Shown here: piece after piece, positions 8,099 to 15,620 of the stretch
Numbering within the stretch: position 1 is the first letter of the stretch
Layout of the letters: every line of letters begins with the position of its first letter
Assembly: GCA_033720735.1 (NCBI GenBank)
Contig: JAWWBX010000008.1
Location: forward strand, 1-35,980
Reading direction: 5' to 3'
Source of the DNA: B8-G4 sp033720735
GTDB lineage: Bacteria; Bacteroidota; Bacteroidia; Chitinophagales; Saprospiraceae
Length of the DNA: 35,980 nt
Made by a program: the position numbers and the translations under genes
Notes under the pieces: model-generated
What the model was told of the DNA's origin: nothing
Database searches by the model: none
Seen by the model: the letters and a program-made list of their open reading frames with translations, nothing else

Positions 8099-9442
8099 TC
8101 AGTTTTTTTGATGCTTGAGCAACGCGTAGCCAAACCGCTTGGTAATCCCGATCCCGACTTTCTCCAGAAACTTCGTGGGCAATTCACCACCGGCGAAGAT
8201 ATACACCAGATCATTCTTCAGGGTGATCACCCCGCGGTCTTCGGTCGACAACTCGATGGTCTCAGGAGTGATCCGGACCAGATTGGAGTTGTACTCGACC
8301 TGAACGAGGCCTTTTTGGATGGCCAATTGGATGCGCTCGCTATTCCCGGGCTTGATGCGCTTGAATGCTCCGCTGCGATAGGAGAGGATCACATTGTTCT
8401 GCTCAGCAAGGAGTAGGGCAGCTTCGATCGCCGAGTCGCCGCCGCCGACAACGATGATCCGCTTGCCACTGATATGCTCAGGCTCGAGAAGGCGGTAGGC
8501 AACTTTATCCAGATCCTCGCCCGGTACATTCAGCTTGCGCGGAGTGCCGCGACGACCAATTGCCAGTAGCACCCGCCTGGTGTGGTATTGACCACCATCC
8601 TTGGTGGTGACGGTAAAGCCCGATTCTTCGGGCGTGATCACTTCCACTTTGCTGTTTTCAGTGATGTGGATATCATGCTTTTCGAGCACAGTGGTCCAGA
8701 GTTGGAGCAGCTCAGATTTGCTGGTTTCATGGAGTTTGACCTTGCCGTAGAGCGGCAGTTCCATCGGGGATGTCATCACGATCTTGGACCGCGGGAAGGT
8801 GTAGACCGTGCCTCCCAGTGTGTCCTGCTCAAGGCAAACGAATTTGAGCTTGTGTTTTTTGGCGGTCAGCGCTGCCGAGATACCTGCCGGACCTGCACCC
8901 ACGATCACCACGTCGTACTCAGCTTTCTCGGCGGGGTCCATTGACTTGACGATATTCTCCATGGCCTGTCGTCCCTGCTCGACGCTATTTTTGATCAGCC
9001 CCATTCCGCCCAGTTCACCAGCGATGTACACACCGGGCACATTGGTCTCAAAACTCTGGTGTACATGTGGAAGCTCGACCCCGCGCTTCTCGGTGCCGAT
9101 ACAGAGGGAGATCGCCTGGACCGGGCAGGCGTGGAAACATGCGCCATGCCCCACACATTGTGATGCATTGATCAACTCTGCCCGCCCGTTGCGCAAACCA
9201 AGGATGTCATTTTCCGGGCATGCCTGAACACATGCGCCGCTGCCGATGCAGAGGTCAGGGTTGATCACCGGATGCAATGAAACGGGCTCGTACATCCCGT
9301 GTTCTTTGGCCTTTGCGATCTTGGCCTCCACCGCCTTTGATTTGAGCCGCAGCGCTCTCAGGTAATAGAGGATGATGCCAAGGCAGATCAACCCGACGAT
9401 CCCGTAGATCAATATTTTCTCAAACAGAATCTCCATGTTCAA
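8099..9442 (-). CDS. Membrane-anchored ferredoxin-like/FAD/NAD(P)-binding oxidoreductase
   Basis: A 447-residue protein. An N-terminal membrane helix (about 5-28) is followed by a ferredoxin-like domain with CIGSGACVQACP (65-76) and CVGHGACFHACP (96-107) plus a lone Cys114. Next is a stretch with NVPGVYIAGE typical of thioredoxin-reductase-like flavoproteins, a FAD-binding GAGPAG (182-187) and an NAD(P)-binding GGGDSA (333-338). In each ferredoxin motif the second Cys of the usual CxxCxxC is replaced, by Ser68 and His99, so each cluster has only three obvious Cys ligands. The gene overlaps the upstream cytochrome b-like gene by four bases (ATGA), so the two subunits are probably made together. 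Expected role: electron transfer between NAD(P)H, iron-sulfur clusters and the b-type partner on the cytoplasmic face. The direction of flow cannot be read from sequence. A start at the second Met (9436) is equally possible. Confidence 0.9.
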   Translation of the reverse strand: MNMEILFEKILIYGIVGLICLGIILYYLRALRLKSKAVEAKIAKAKEHGMYEPVSLHPVINPDLCIGSGACVQACPENDILGLRNGRAELINASQCVGHGACFHACPVQAISLCIGTEKRGVELPHVHQSFETNVPGVYIAGELGGMGLIKNSVEQGRQAMENIVKSMDPAEKAEYDVVIVGAGPAGISAALTAKKHKLKFVCLEQDTLGGTVYTFPRSKIVMTSPMELPLYGKVKLHETSKSELLQLWTTVLEKHDIHITENSKVEVITPEESGFTVTTKDGGQYHTRRVLLAIGRRGTPRKLNVPGEDLDKVAYRLLEPEHISGKRIIVVGGGDSAIEAALLLAEQNNVILSYRSGAFKRIKPGNSERIQLAIQKGLVQVEYNSNLVRITPETIELSTEDRGVITLKNDLVYIFAGGELPTKFLEKVGIGITKRFGYALLKHQKN

Positions 9443-10302
9443 AAGATCCAGCGATATCCAAAGGCCAACGTGACAGCGACATGTACCACCATGATGATGA
9501 GCATGATCAATGCAAAGGGGAGATGCGCTACGTGCCAGTACCCAAAAAGTTTTTTCATCGTCTCCAGGCGTGCTATCCGGCCATTCAACTTCAGGTCCCG
9601 CTTCACCAGTTTGAGGAGGTGTTTTCGGTCCTCTCGCTTGAGGTCCCGCGCGCTTAACGTCTGCCGCACATTGCGCAGTACGCGTCGATTGATCAGGAAT
9701 CGTCGCCAGGTACGCATCACGACATTGCCTTCGATATCCGTGGCGGCGGATGCTTCTTCCTGCAGGATCTGCATCAGTTCCGTCGAGCGATCCGATGATG
9801 AGAGCTCTTCTTCGACATCCGTCCGCATGGCCTGCACCTCATCCAGGGTGAGGGCACGCCCTTCGATCGTCCTCGGGATCTGGATGTAAATGAACCGACC
9901 GATCACTCCGCTGAGTACAACCGCAACCATGCTCCAGAAACTGATCGCCACGATACCGCCAAACTTGAATGCCGTATGAAACAAGACAAGGAAAGGCCCA
10001 AGCGTGCAAAGGAAGATGTGGAACTCGAGCCAGTGCTTCAGGACGCCGACCCGACGGAAACGCTTGACACGCTTGCGGATCATGTAAGAACTGACACCGG
10101 CAAGCATCATCAAAGTGCCCAGGATCCCCAGTCCATGTCCGATCGTGCCGCTCGGCTTCCAGAGGTCATGCCCCTCGTGGTAGAACCGCTCGGTCAGTTC
10201 GGTCCGGTAGTAGGGAAGCCCCATGTACAGGACCGTCACGATCGCCAGGACAGCCACGGTCACAAGCGAACCAACATACAAACGGTGAACAGTCGGTGAC
10301 AT
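9439..10302 (-). CDS. Di-heme cytochrome b-like integral membrane subunit
   Basis: A 287-residue protein with about five membrane helices. Helix one spans about 9-29 and the second about 54-72. The third, starting around 92, carries His95 and His109. A fourth follows at about 115-140. After a charged cytoplasmic loop (about 140-250), the last helix carries His260 and His274. Both His pairs are spaced His-x13-His, the hallmark of stacked bis-His b hemes in quinol-reactive cytochromes b. His56 and His90 are further candidates. It is the first gene of the five-gene unit and overlaps the flavoprotein gene by four bases. Inference: it exchanges electrons with the quinone pool and delivers them across the inner membrane to the 23-heme protein. 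It is not a recognisable NrfH/CymA or CbcL; the exact family should be checked by profile search. Confidence 0.8.
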   Translation of the reverse strand: MSPTVHRLYVGSLVTVAVLAIVTVLYMGLPYYRTELTERFYHEGHDLWKPSGTIGHGLGILGTLMMLAGVSSYMIRKRVKRFRRVGVLKHWLEFHIFLCTLGPFLVLFHTAFKFGGIVAISFWSMVAVVLSGVIGRFIYIQIPRTIEGRALTLDEVQAMRTDVEEELSSSDRSTELMQILQEEASAATDIEGNVVMRTWRRFLINRRVLRNVRQTLSARDLKREDRKHLLKLVKRDLKLNGRIARLETMKKLFGYWHVAHLPFALIMLIIMVVHVAVTLAFGYRWIF

Positions 10303-10511
10303 GCGTTTAATGCGTTGTAACGATCAATTGATCGTGCAATTCAGGTACTGAAATGCAGGGGTGGGTGATACTCCGCAAACAAGATAGTCCGGGCGACCTC
10401 AGCGTCAGACACGAAGTATCTGAACGCGGGTTCTTTACTGATGAACAGGAAAAAATCCGTGCAGAATCCTGCGCGTGCCGGTGCTGCGGACTGCGGGATT
10501 ACGCCTCCAAC
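10303..10511. other. 209-bp non-coding stretch upstream of the cytochrome operon
   Basis: It holds the 16-bp palindrome near its left end and otherwise no coding sequence I can support. A plus-strand frame beginning at 10353 runs antisense into the NTF2-like gene and has no protein-like features. The operon promoter and any terminator of the NTF2-like gene must lie here, but neither matches a consensus clearly. Confidence 0.5.
10320..10335. promoter_or_regulatory. 16-bp perfect palindrome before the cytochrome operon
   Basis: ACGATCAATTGATCGT is its own reverse complement and ends 17 bases upstream of the ATG at 10302. It could be the operator of a dimeric regulator or fold as a 6-bp stem with an AATT loop in the 5' leader. 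The half-site order ATCAA-TTGAT is the reverse of the FNR/CRP arrangement, so it is not an FNR box. No TAnnTTTG box is visible beside it. Confidence 0.5.
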
Positions 10512-10982
10512 TCAGGATTTGACGTGTTGCTTGTTGATGCCACTGACATGAGACGCGACCGCCTTCCAGAGCGATGCCCGCTTGATCAGTACATTGCTGG
10601 ATCGATAGGTTGTGACATACGCTCCCAGGTCATCTTTGCCAGTGATGTGGCCAATACCTGAAACGATCGCAGTGCCATTCTCAAAGATGTCGAGCCTTGT
10701 GATCTCGAACCGGAAGGTGTCGTACGACGGTTTGTGCTGCTGGATATAGGCGAGTTCATCAGCTTTGTTGTAGACATTGCCCTGGTCATCGATCAGCTGG
10801 AACTCCGCTGCGAGGATTTGGTCGAGAAGGCTGGTGTCCTGCTCACGGTACGCCTGAGGCCACAGTACCTCTTTAAGGTGACGCAAGGTCGCTACGTCTG
10901 GTTCAATCTTAACCTGCTGGGCCTGAAGGTCAATGACTGTCAGTAACGCACATCCCAGGATGAGCAAGATCGTTTGTTTCAT
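10512..10982 (-). CDS. Exported NTF2-like (SnoaL/DUF4440) protein
   Basis: A 156-residue protein with a signal peptide (MKQTILLILGCALLT to LQAQ, cleavage near residue 21) and a single NTF2-like cone fold. Signature elements are a helical start with LWPQAYREQD, AAEFQLIDDQGNVYNKAD, and a C-terminal beta sheet with IVSGIGHITG and the WKAVASHVSG ending typical of DUF4440 proteins. Members of this fold bind small ligands or act as isomerases, but many have no known activity and no substrate can be inferred here. It has the same orientation as the cytochrome unit but is separated by about 209 bases. A TATTTTG promoter-like stretch lies just before the start (around 10990). Probably an independent gene. 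Confidence 0.8.
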   Translation of the reverse strand: MKQTILLILGCALLTVIDLQAQQVKIEPDVATLRHLKEVLWPQAYREQDTSLLDQILAAEFQLIDDQGNVYNKADELAYIQQHKPSYDTFRFEITRLDIFENGTAIVSGIGHITGKDDLGAYVTTYRSSNVLIKRASLWKAVASHVSGINKQHVKS

Positions 10983-11055
10983 GCCAGCAAAATACCCTGC
11001 ATCCGCCGCGAGGGCTGTTAAGTGTTTGCCAATGGATTGTTAATCGCCAGAACGG

Positions 11056-11538
11056 CTACAAGAGCTGATCGAGGACATCCTGCAGCGCGGCCTTGTAACC
11101 CAGGATATCCGGCCCCTGATCTTCATCACGGGTGTCGATGTGCCAGATATTCACCTTGCCGCCATCCCGGAGTTCGAGATAGTAGCCGCCCTGATCTGCG
11201 CAATCGGGGCAGCCATAAGTGCGCTGGTCGGATTCCAGCAGCGCTTCCGGGAAGCCAGTAAAGAGTGGTTCTGCCAGATGGTAGGCACTTTCATCCAGCG
11301 GCGTTGTCATGAACGGGATAGGCCGCTCGAACCCCCAATCGCGGTCGTCAGCGAAGAGCTGCCCATTCTCAAGTTTGAACAGACGGAGGCAATCGCCCAG
11401 GCATTCGCCGTGGTAGATCCCGAAAATGAGATAATCGTCCTTGTCCAGGTGGCCGTCAAAACCGAGGCTGTCCTTGTTGCAAGCAGGCACTGCCAGGAGA
11501 CTCGCAACCAGGATCATATTTAACATGCGTGACATCAT
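11056..11538 (-). CDS. Small lipoprotein of unknown function
   Basis: A 160-residue protein with a lipoprotein signal: a hydrophobic N-terminus and the lipobox VPAC with Cys20. The mature part is acidic and soluble-looking. It holds four further cysteines in two close pairs, a CLGDC pair and a CPDC motif, which could form disulfides. The C-terminus (ILGYKAALQDVLDQLL) looks helical. I do not recognise a family. It probably sits in the periplasm or on the inner face of the outer membrane. Starts at 11538 and 11535 are adjacent ATG codons and cannot be separated. It is downstream of the VOC gene on the same strand, with a hairpin between them. Confidence 0.75.
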   Translation of the reverse strand: MMSRMLNMILVASLLAVPACNKDSLGFDGHLDKDDYLIFGIYHGECLGDCLRLFKLENGQLFADDRDWGFERPIPFMTTPLDESAYHLAEPLFTGFPEALLESDQRTYGCPDCADQGGYYLELRDGGKVNIWHIDTRDEDQGPDILGYKAALQDVLDQLL

Positions 11539-11581
11539 GGTCAGATAATTTGGGTTCTATGCTTGAGAGACGGGCCAATTG

Positions 11582-11608
11582 CCCAAAAGGTTGGGTCGGT
11601 GTCCCAAC
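11582..11608 (-). terminator. Possible intrinsic terminator after the VOC gene
   Basis: On the minus strand, 20 bases past the VOC stop, GTTGGG (11608-11603) pairs perfectly with CCCAAC (11595-11590) around a 7-base loop. It is followed at once by CTTTTGGG. A six-base-pair GC-rich stem with a short T-run is a plausible but weak Rho-independent terminator separating the VOC gene from the lipoprotein gene. Confidence 0.35.
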
Positions 11609-11627
11609 ATCCCTGGTCGTGGTTCAT

Positions 11628-11987
11628 CTACTTGGAGTAATGGGGCTGATAAAGCTGCAGCCAGAAATCTCCAGGCACCTTGAAATACGTGACCAGCCCG
11701 TATCCATGATCTTCGATGTCCCCTTTAAACTCAACACCCCTGGCTTTCAATTCCTGCACGGTACGTTTTATATCGTCGCAGTAGAAGGAAATGTCACGGG
11801 TGCCGGACGGGGCGCCGTCTCCGTCCACCGTCTGGGATGGATGACAACCCATGTCGGCCTCGGGAAGATCGAAAATGAGCCAGCCATCGCCGACATCAGT
11901 CCCGCGCAAGCCTAGTTTGTCGCGTAGAAATGCGCGCAGACCCGCTGCATCAGAAGAATAGAACATGGTGTGAACGCCTCGGATCAT
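11628..11987 (-). CDS. VOC-superfamily (glyoxalase-like) protein
   Basis: A 119-residue protein when started at the ATG at 11987. The longer frame to 12185 adds unlike, Cys/Ser-rich sequence that overlaps the neighbouring gene in another frame. It opens IRGVHTMFYSSD, has the beta-alpha-beta-beta-beta pattern twice (WLIFDLPEADMGCHP; DISFYCDDI; VTYFKVPGDFWLQLYQP), and ends in the PGDFWLQLYQP strand that in glyoxalase and bleomycin-resistance-like proteins carries a metal ligand or substrate contact. Cytosolic. The family includes lyases, dioxygenases and drug-binding proteins, so the reaction is unknown. It sits 31 bases downstream of the small membrane protein gene. Confidence 0.85.
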   Translation of the reverse strand: MIRGVHTMFYSSDAAGLRAFLRDKLGLRGTDVGDGWLIFDLPEADMGCHPSQTVDGDGAPSGTRDISFYCDDIKRTVQELKARGVEFKGDIEDHGYGLVTYFKVPGDFWLQLYQPHYSK

Positions 11988-12018
11988 GGTCGATGGATTT
12001 TTATCGTATAGCAGAGTC

Positions 12019-12444
12019 TCATTCAGAGTTCGGTGATCTGAGCACCTCTGTGAATCCCAGGAACAGGTGGACGATGAACAGGATTTGCGCGCCCAGCACT
12101 GCCAGGACGATGATCTGGCCCAACAGGTGCCCGCTGTCGGACCAAACTCCGGGGTGCTGTGCACGACTGACCAGCCAGGCTGCACCGATCAAGGTGATCG
12201 CCAGGTGTGCCAGAAACAAGGCCTTGCGCAGCCGGAAACCGTAATAGACAGCAACCTGATACACCCCTCCGATCGCCAGCAACAGCAATGCCAGGCACAT
12301 GGCCACATGCGTCTCGGCGATGACGAAGTAGGTGTCCCGGAGTTGTAGGTGAACAGCACCCGGGACTGCGATGAGTGTCCAAACAGCGCAGCTGGCAGCA
12401 CCAATCGCCCAGATGCGAAACGGCTCGAAGCGGGACATTATCAT
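12019..12444 (-). CDS. Small four-helix membrane protein resembling a heme-copper oxidase subunit I fragment
   Basis: A 141-residue protein (139 from the alternative ATG at 12438) with four membrane helices at about 11-31, 42-66, 75-94 and 108-131. The segment LRDTYFVIAETHVAM (35-49) resembles the HDTYFVVAHFHYVL element of cytochrome oxidase subunit I, where the two His bind the high-spin and low-spin hemes. Here the first position is Glu44 and only His46 is kept. Other intramembrane His (80, 106, 126) exist. The protein is much shorter than the roughly 500-residue enzyme, so it cannot be an oxidase alone. Short proteins with this element occur in Bacteroidota, by recall. It may bind one heme or assist an oxidase. 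Divergent from the TPR lipoprotein gene. Confidence 0.65.
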   Translation of the reverse strand: MIMSRFEPFRIWAIGAASCAVWTLIAVPGAVHLQLRDTYFVIAETHVAMCLALLLLAIGGVYQVAVYYGFRLRKALFLAHLAITLIGAAWLVSRAQHPGVWSDSGHLLGQIIVLAVLGAQILFIVHLFLGFTEVLRSPNSE

Positions 12445-12609
12445 GATACCATAAGTTACGGCATCACACAGGATTTGAACGGTTTGCGACAGGAAAAATC
12501 ATCAGCGCACGTGAGGGTCCTGCTTCCGCCACGAAGGCCACGCGGGTTCCTGCCTCTGGCATTTGACGCCGATTCACCGTAACTTGAAACTGTTCAAAAT
12601 CCAACCATT
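12445..12609. promoter_or_regulatory. Divergent intergenic region with 9-bp inverted repeats
   Basis: Both neighbouring genes start away from this 165-bp region. AAGTTACGG (12453-12461) lies just before the minus-strand start, and its exact complement CCGTAACTT (12577-12585) lies 24 bases before the plus-strand start. The symmetrical placement would suit one regulator acting on both genes, though a 9-bp match over 130 bases can arise by chance. No TAnnTTTG box is seen. Confidence 0.3.
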
Positions 12610-14355
12610 ATGAGACGCTTGACACTCCCCGTTTTGCTGGTCGCACTGCTTGCTGCCACTTGCAATACACCCTCTCCGCAAACAACCCCCGCCGCATCAC
12701 AGACGCCTGTTGCCTTTGCTCTCAAGGACAGGGGGGTATTGTGCAGCGAAGGCTACACAGACATGGATTGGTACCTGCAACAGTCCAAGGCACCCCTCTT
12801 CGAAGGACTTGACGTCATTGACTACCCGGTCACTACCGGCAGTGCAGAAGCACAGCAGTATTTCAATCAGGGGCTGGCCTGGGCCTGGGGCTTTAACCAT
12901 GCCGAAGCCGCCCGGAGTTTTTACGAAGCGATGCGCCTCGATCCGGAGTGCGCGATGTGTCACTGGGGTTTTGCCTATGTGCTCGGACCGAATTACAATG
13001 CCGGAATGGAACCGGACAACTTTGAGCGCGCCTACAATGCGATCCAGAAGGCTACAGAGCTTGGAGCTGATGCAACGGCCAAAGAACGCGCGTTGATTGA
13101 AGCGATGGCCACCCGCTATGCGTGGCCGGCACCGGAAGACCGCAGCGCATTGGACATCGCCTATTCTGAGGCAATGAAGAAGGTCTATGACCAATACCCG
13201 GACGACCCGGAGGTCGCTGCACTGTACGCCGAATCACTGATGGACCTGCACCCCTGGGACCTTTACACCCATGAGGGTGATCCCAAGCCGTGGACGCCCG
13301 GCATCCTTGAGGCGCTGGACCGGGTTTTTCACCTCCAGCCCGACCATCCCGGAGCACACCATTTGTACATCCATGCTGTCGAGGCATCGAGGGCGCCGGA
13401 ACGTGGCTATGTGAGCGCGCAGAAGTTTGATGACGGGCTGGTGCCTGGCTCCGGCCACCTCAATCACATGCCCTCGCACATCTACATCCGCACCGGTGAC
13501 TATCACAAAGGGTTGCAGGCCAATATCCGGGCGGTTGCAGTCGATAGCTCCTACCTGTCGCAATGCCACGCACAGGGTGCATATCCGCTGGGCTATTACC
13601 CGCACAACATGCACTTTATCGCTGCCTGCGGGATGTACGCGGGCAACAATCACTGGGCTGCGATTGGCGCGAATGCCGTCTCTGACCATGCCCACCGCGA
13701 TCTGATGCGTGACCCGGCCTGGTCGACGCTGCAGCACTATTACATCATTCCGTACTACATCGCCGTCAAATTTGCCCGGTGGGACGAGATCCTGAACATG
13801 CAAAACTTCGACACGGAAATGCCATACCCTGAAGCCATCCGCCATTTTGCCAGGGGAATGGCCTTTCTCGGCCAGAACAATCCCGCAACGGCGCGCGAGG
13901 AGCTTGCGCAGCTGCAGACCATCGCGGGAGATACGACGTTGCAAGAGATGCGTATCTGGGGGATCAACGATGTTTTTACGCTGTTGCAGATCGCCAGCCG
14001 GGTGCTGGAAGCCGAGCTGCTGGCACGGGAGGGCAACTTTGACCGGAGCATTGCCTTGCTTTCCGAAGCAGTTGTGCTTGAGGACGGGCTGCAGTACCAG
14101 GAGCCGACCGACTGGATCCTTTCAGTACGTCATCATCTGGGTGCCGTGTTGCTTGCTGCTGGTCGTGACAAGGATGCGATTGCCGTGTACAAACAGGACT
14201 TGCTGAAGATCCCCAACAACGGCTGGGCGCTCAAAGGCCTGCACAATGCGTACGTTGCACTGGGCCTCGAAGATCAGGCAAGCACCACATCAGCACGTTT
14301 CGACGCGGCGTGGGTCGAAGCGGATACCGAGATCGATGGATCCCGGATCTGGTAA
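12610..14355 (+). CDS. TPR-repeat lipoprotein
   Basis: A 581-residue protein with a lipoprotein-like signal (MRRLTLPVLLVALLAATC, candidate lipidated Cys18, although Thr before the Cys is unusual). The body consists of TPR-type helical repeats. Typical segments are YFNQGLAWAWGFNHAEAARS with AMRLDP, a central stretch with HMPSHIYIRTGDY, and C-terminal repeats with DAIAVYKQDLLKIPNNGWAL. This is a conserved bacterial family of unknown activity. TPR arrays bind proteins, and the conserved His/Asp segments around HMPSHIYIR may bind metal. A CAMCH string at 114-118 matches the heme motif, but by recall relatives usually have CAMCYWG or CAMAYWG there, so heme binding is doubtful. Probably periplasmic, lipid-anchored. 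It ends 14 bases from the convergent neighbour. Confidence 0.8.
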   Translation: MRRLTLPVLLVALLAATCNTPSPQTTPAASQTPVAFALKDRGVLCSEGYTDMDWYLQQSKAPLFEGLDVIDYPVTTGSAEAQQYFNQGLAWAWGFNHAEAARSFYEAMRLDPECAMCHWGFAYVLGPNYNAGMEPDNFERAYNAIQKATELGADATAKERALIEAMATRYAWPAPEDRSALDIAYSEAMKKVYDQYPDDPEVAALYAESLMDLHPWDLYTHEGDPKPWTPGILEALDRVFHLQPDHPGAHHLYIHAVEASRAPERGYVSAQKFDDGLVPGSGHLNHMPSHIYIRTGDYHKGLQANIRAVAVDSSYLSQCHAQGAYPLGYYPHNMHFIAACGMYAGNNHWAAIGANAVSDHAHRDLMRDPAWSTLQHYYIIPYYIAVKFARWDEILNMQNFDTEMPYPEAIRHFARGMAFLGQNNPATAREELAQLQTIAGDTTLQEMRIWGINDVFTLLQIASRVLEAELLAREGNFDRSIALLSEAVVLEDGLQYQEPTDWILSVRHHLGAVLLAAGRDKDAIAVYKQDLLKIPNNGWALKGLHNAYVALGLEDQASTTSARFDAAWVEADTEIDGSRIW

Positions 14356-14369
14356 GACGATCTGCGGGT

Positions 14370-15560
14370 TCAGTTGAAGGTGTAACCGACCTGGAAGTTG
14401 AACACTTCATGTCGCTGGTTGGCCGTCAGGTAGAGTGGAGCCCCAAACGGCCCGGGAACGGCCTGCAGCGCCGAGTTGGGGGCGTGGTCATAATAGATGG
14501 TGTAGTCAATGCGAATGCTGAACTGGCTGCTCAGCATCACTTCGAGAATGATAGGTGCCTCGATGCGATAGTCAACGACGCGCTCGCCTGCGACATCGAT
14601 CTTCCATTCCCAGGGCATCGGGAGTTTAAAATAAGGACGTGCACGGATGATAGCGCGTTCAGACAACCTGACGTCAAACGTGGGCCGGACCTCCCAGCGA
14701 AAGTGATTGGTGGTGGCAAAATCTTCCTTGACAAATTGCATCCCATTTTGTGTGAGGAGGCTGTCAGAAAAGGAGATGCTTTCGACTTCAAGAAATGGTC
14801 CGACGAGCAGGCCGATGCGCATTGGTGAGCGCTTACGGATCACCGCGTTGGCAATGCGCTGCTGGGTCGAATGCAACACGTCGAAATCCGAGGTATCAAT
14901 ACCTGGCAAGGCGATCGGAACGCATTTTTCCACATCGCAGATCACCACGTTGTCCTGCATGGAGTTGAAGGTGAGTTTCTTGGTGGCGTAGCGATCGTAC
15001 CGCGCTTGTGAATCGTCGAACAACCGCTTCTGCCAAAAAGCGAGGATCAGCCCCGCCCCGATCTCATACCGTTGGTTGACGCCCAGGAATTGGTCGCTGC
15101 GCCGATTGATGAAGGCATATCCTTCCAGCAAGAATGGATCTCCTTTCAACTCGAGAAACCGGTCGTACGAGATGCGCAGGTTCGATAAGTTCTCCTGCAG
15201 TTTGCCGTTGTCGATGAGGATATTCAAACTCGTCGAGAACTCAAGCTCATAAGGATACGAACCCTTGGTAAGGGTAATGCCGCCATTGATCTTGAAGATC
15301 TCCTGATCTTCCGAGGTATTGCCGTTGAACCCAAACAGCGCCGTACCGGTCAGTCTGTCAAGCTCGATCTCGGCATCGCGGATGTCTTTGAATATCCGCC
15401 AGAATTCACGAATGGAGCTTGCCTGCTCAGGACTGACGTCCCGTACGGCCGGATCAGGTGACAAGCCGATCAGCTTGTCCTGAAGCTTGATGAGTTCCGT
15501 TTGGGCGGAAGCACTGATCACACAGCACATCCAAATGATCGTCAGACAGGTACGTAGCAT
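14370..15560 (-). CDS. Outer-membrane beta-barrel-like protein, DUF481-like
   Basis: A 396-residue protein with a signal peptide (MLRTCLTIIWMCCVISASAQ, cleaved near residue 20). A short helical segment (about 45-75) precedes a region starting GTALFGFNGNTSEDQE that looks like the DUF481/YdiY barrel opening, then alternating strands to the end (FQVGYTFN). The Asn C-terminus is not the standard aromatic, although Phe is penultimate. Two Cys lie close together at VVICDVEKCVP. The function is unknown; members are outer-membrane proteins. It lies 60 bases downstream of nhaA on the same strand and may be co-transcribed with it. The domain assignment is by pattern only. Confidence 0.65.
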   Translation of the reverse strand: MLRTCLTIIWMCCVISASAQTELIKLQDKLIGLSPDPAVRDVSPEQASSIREFWRIFKDIRDAEIELDRLTGTALFGFNGNTSEDQEIFKINGGITLTKGSYPYELEFSTSLNILIDNGKLQENLSNLRISYDRFLELKGDPFLLEGYAFINRRSDQFLGVNQRYEIGAGLILAFWQKRLFDDSQARYDRYATKKLTFNSMQDNVVICDVEKCVPIALPGIDTSDFDVLHSTQQRIANAVIRKRSPMRIGLLVGPFLEVESISFSDSLLTQNGMQFVKEDFATTNHFRWEVRPTFDVRLSERAIIRARPYFKLPMPWEWKIDVAGERVVDYRIEAPIILEVMLSSQFSIRIDYTIYYDHAPNSALQAVPGPFGAPLYLTANQRHEVFNFQVGYTFN

Positions 15561-15620
15561 GGCTTCATGTCTCGATGCAGCTCAAGATACAGGCTGCCGT
15601 GCAGTCCTGCAACGCGAGGA

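Noticed and set aside
10320..10335. FNR/CRP-type box before the cytochrome operon
   Set aside because: The half-sites are in the opposite order (ATCAA then TTGAT), so the consensus TTGAT-N4-ATCAA is not met. It is reported only as a palindrome.
12949..12963. CxxCH motif in the TPR lipoprotein as a heme site
   Set aside because: There is only one motif, at a spot where relatives have CAMCYWG or CAMAYWG by recall. The His is best read as a Tyr substitution inside a helical repeat.
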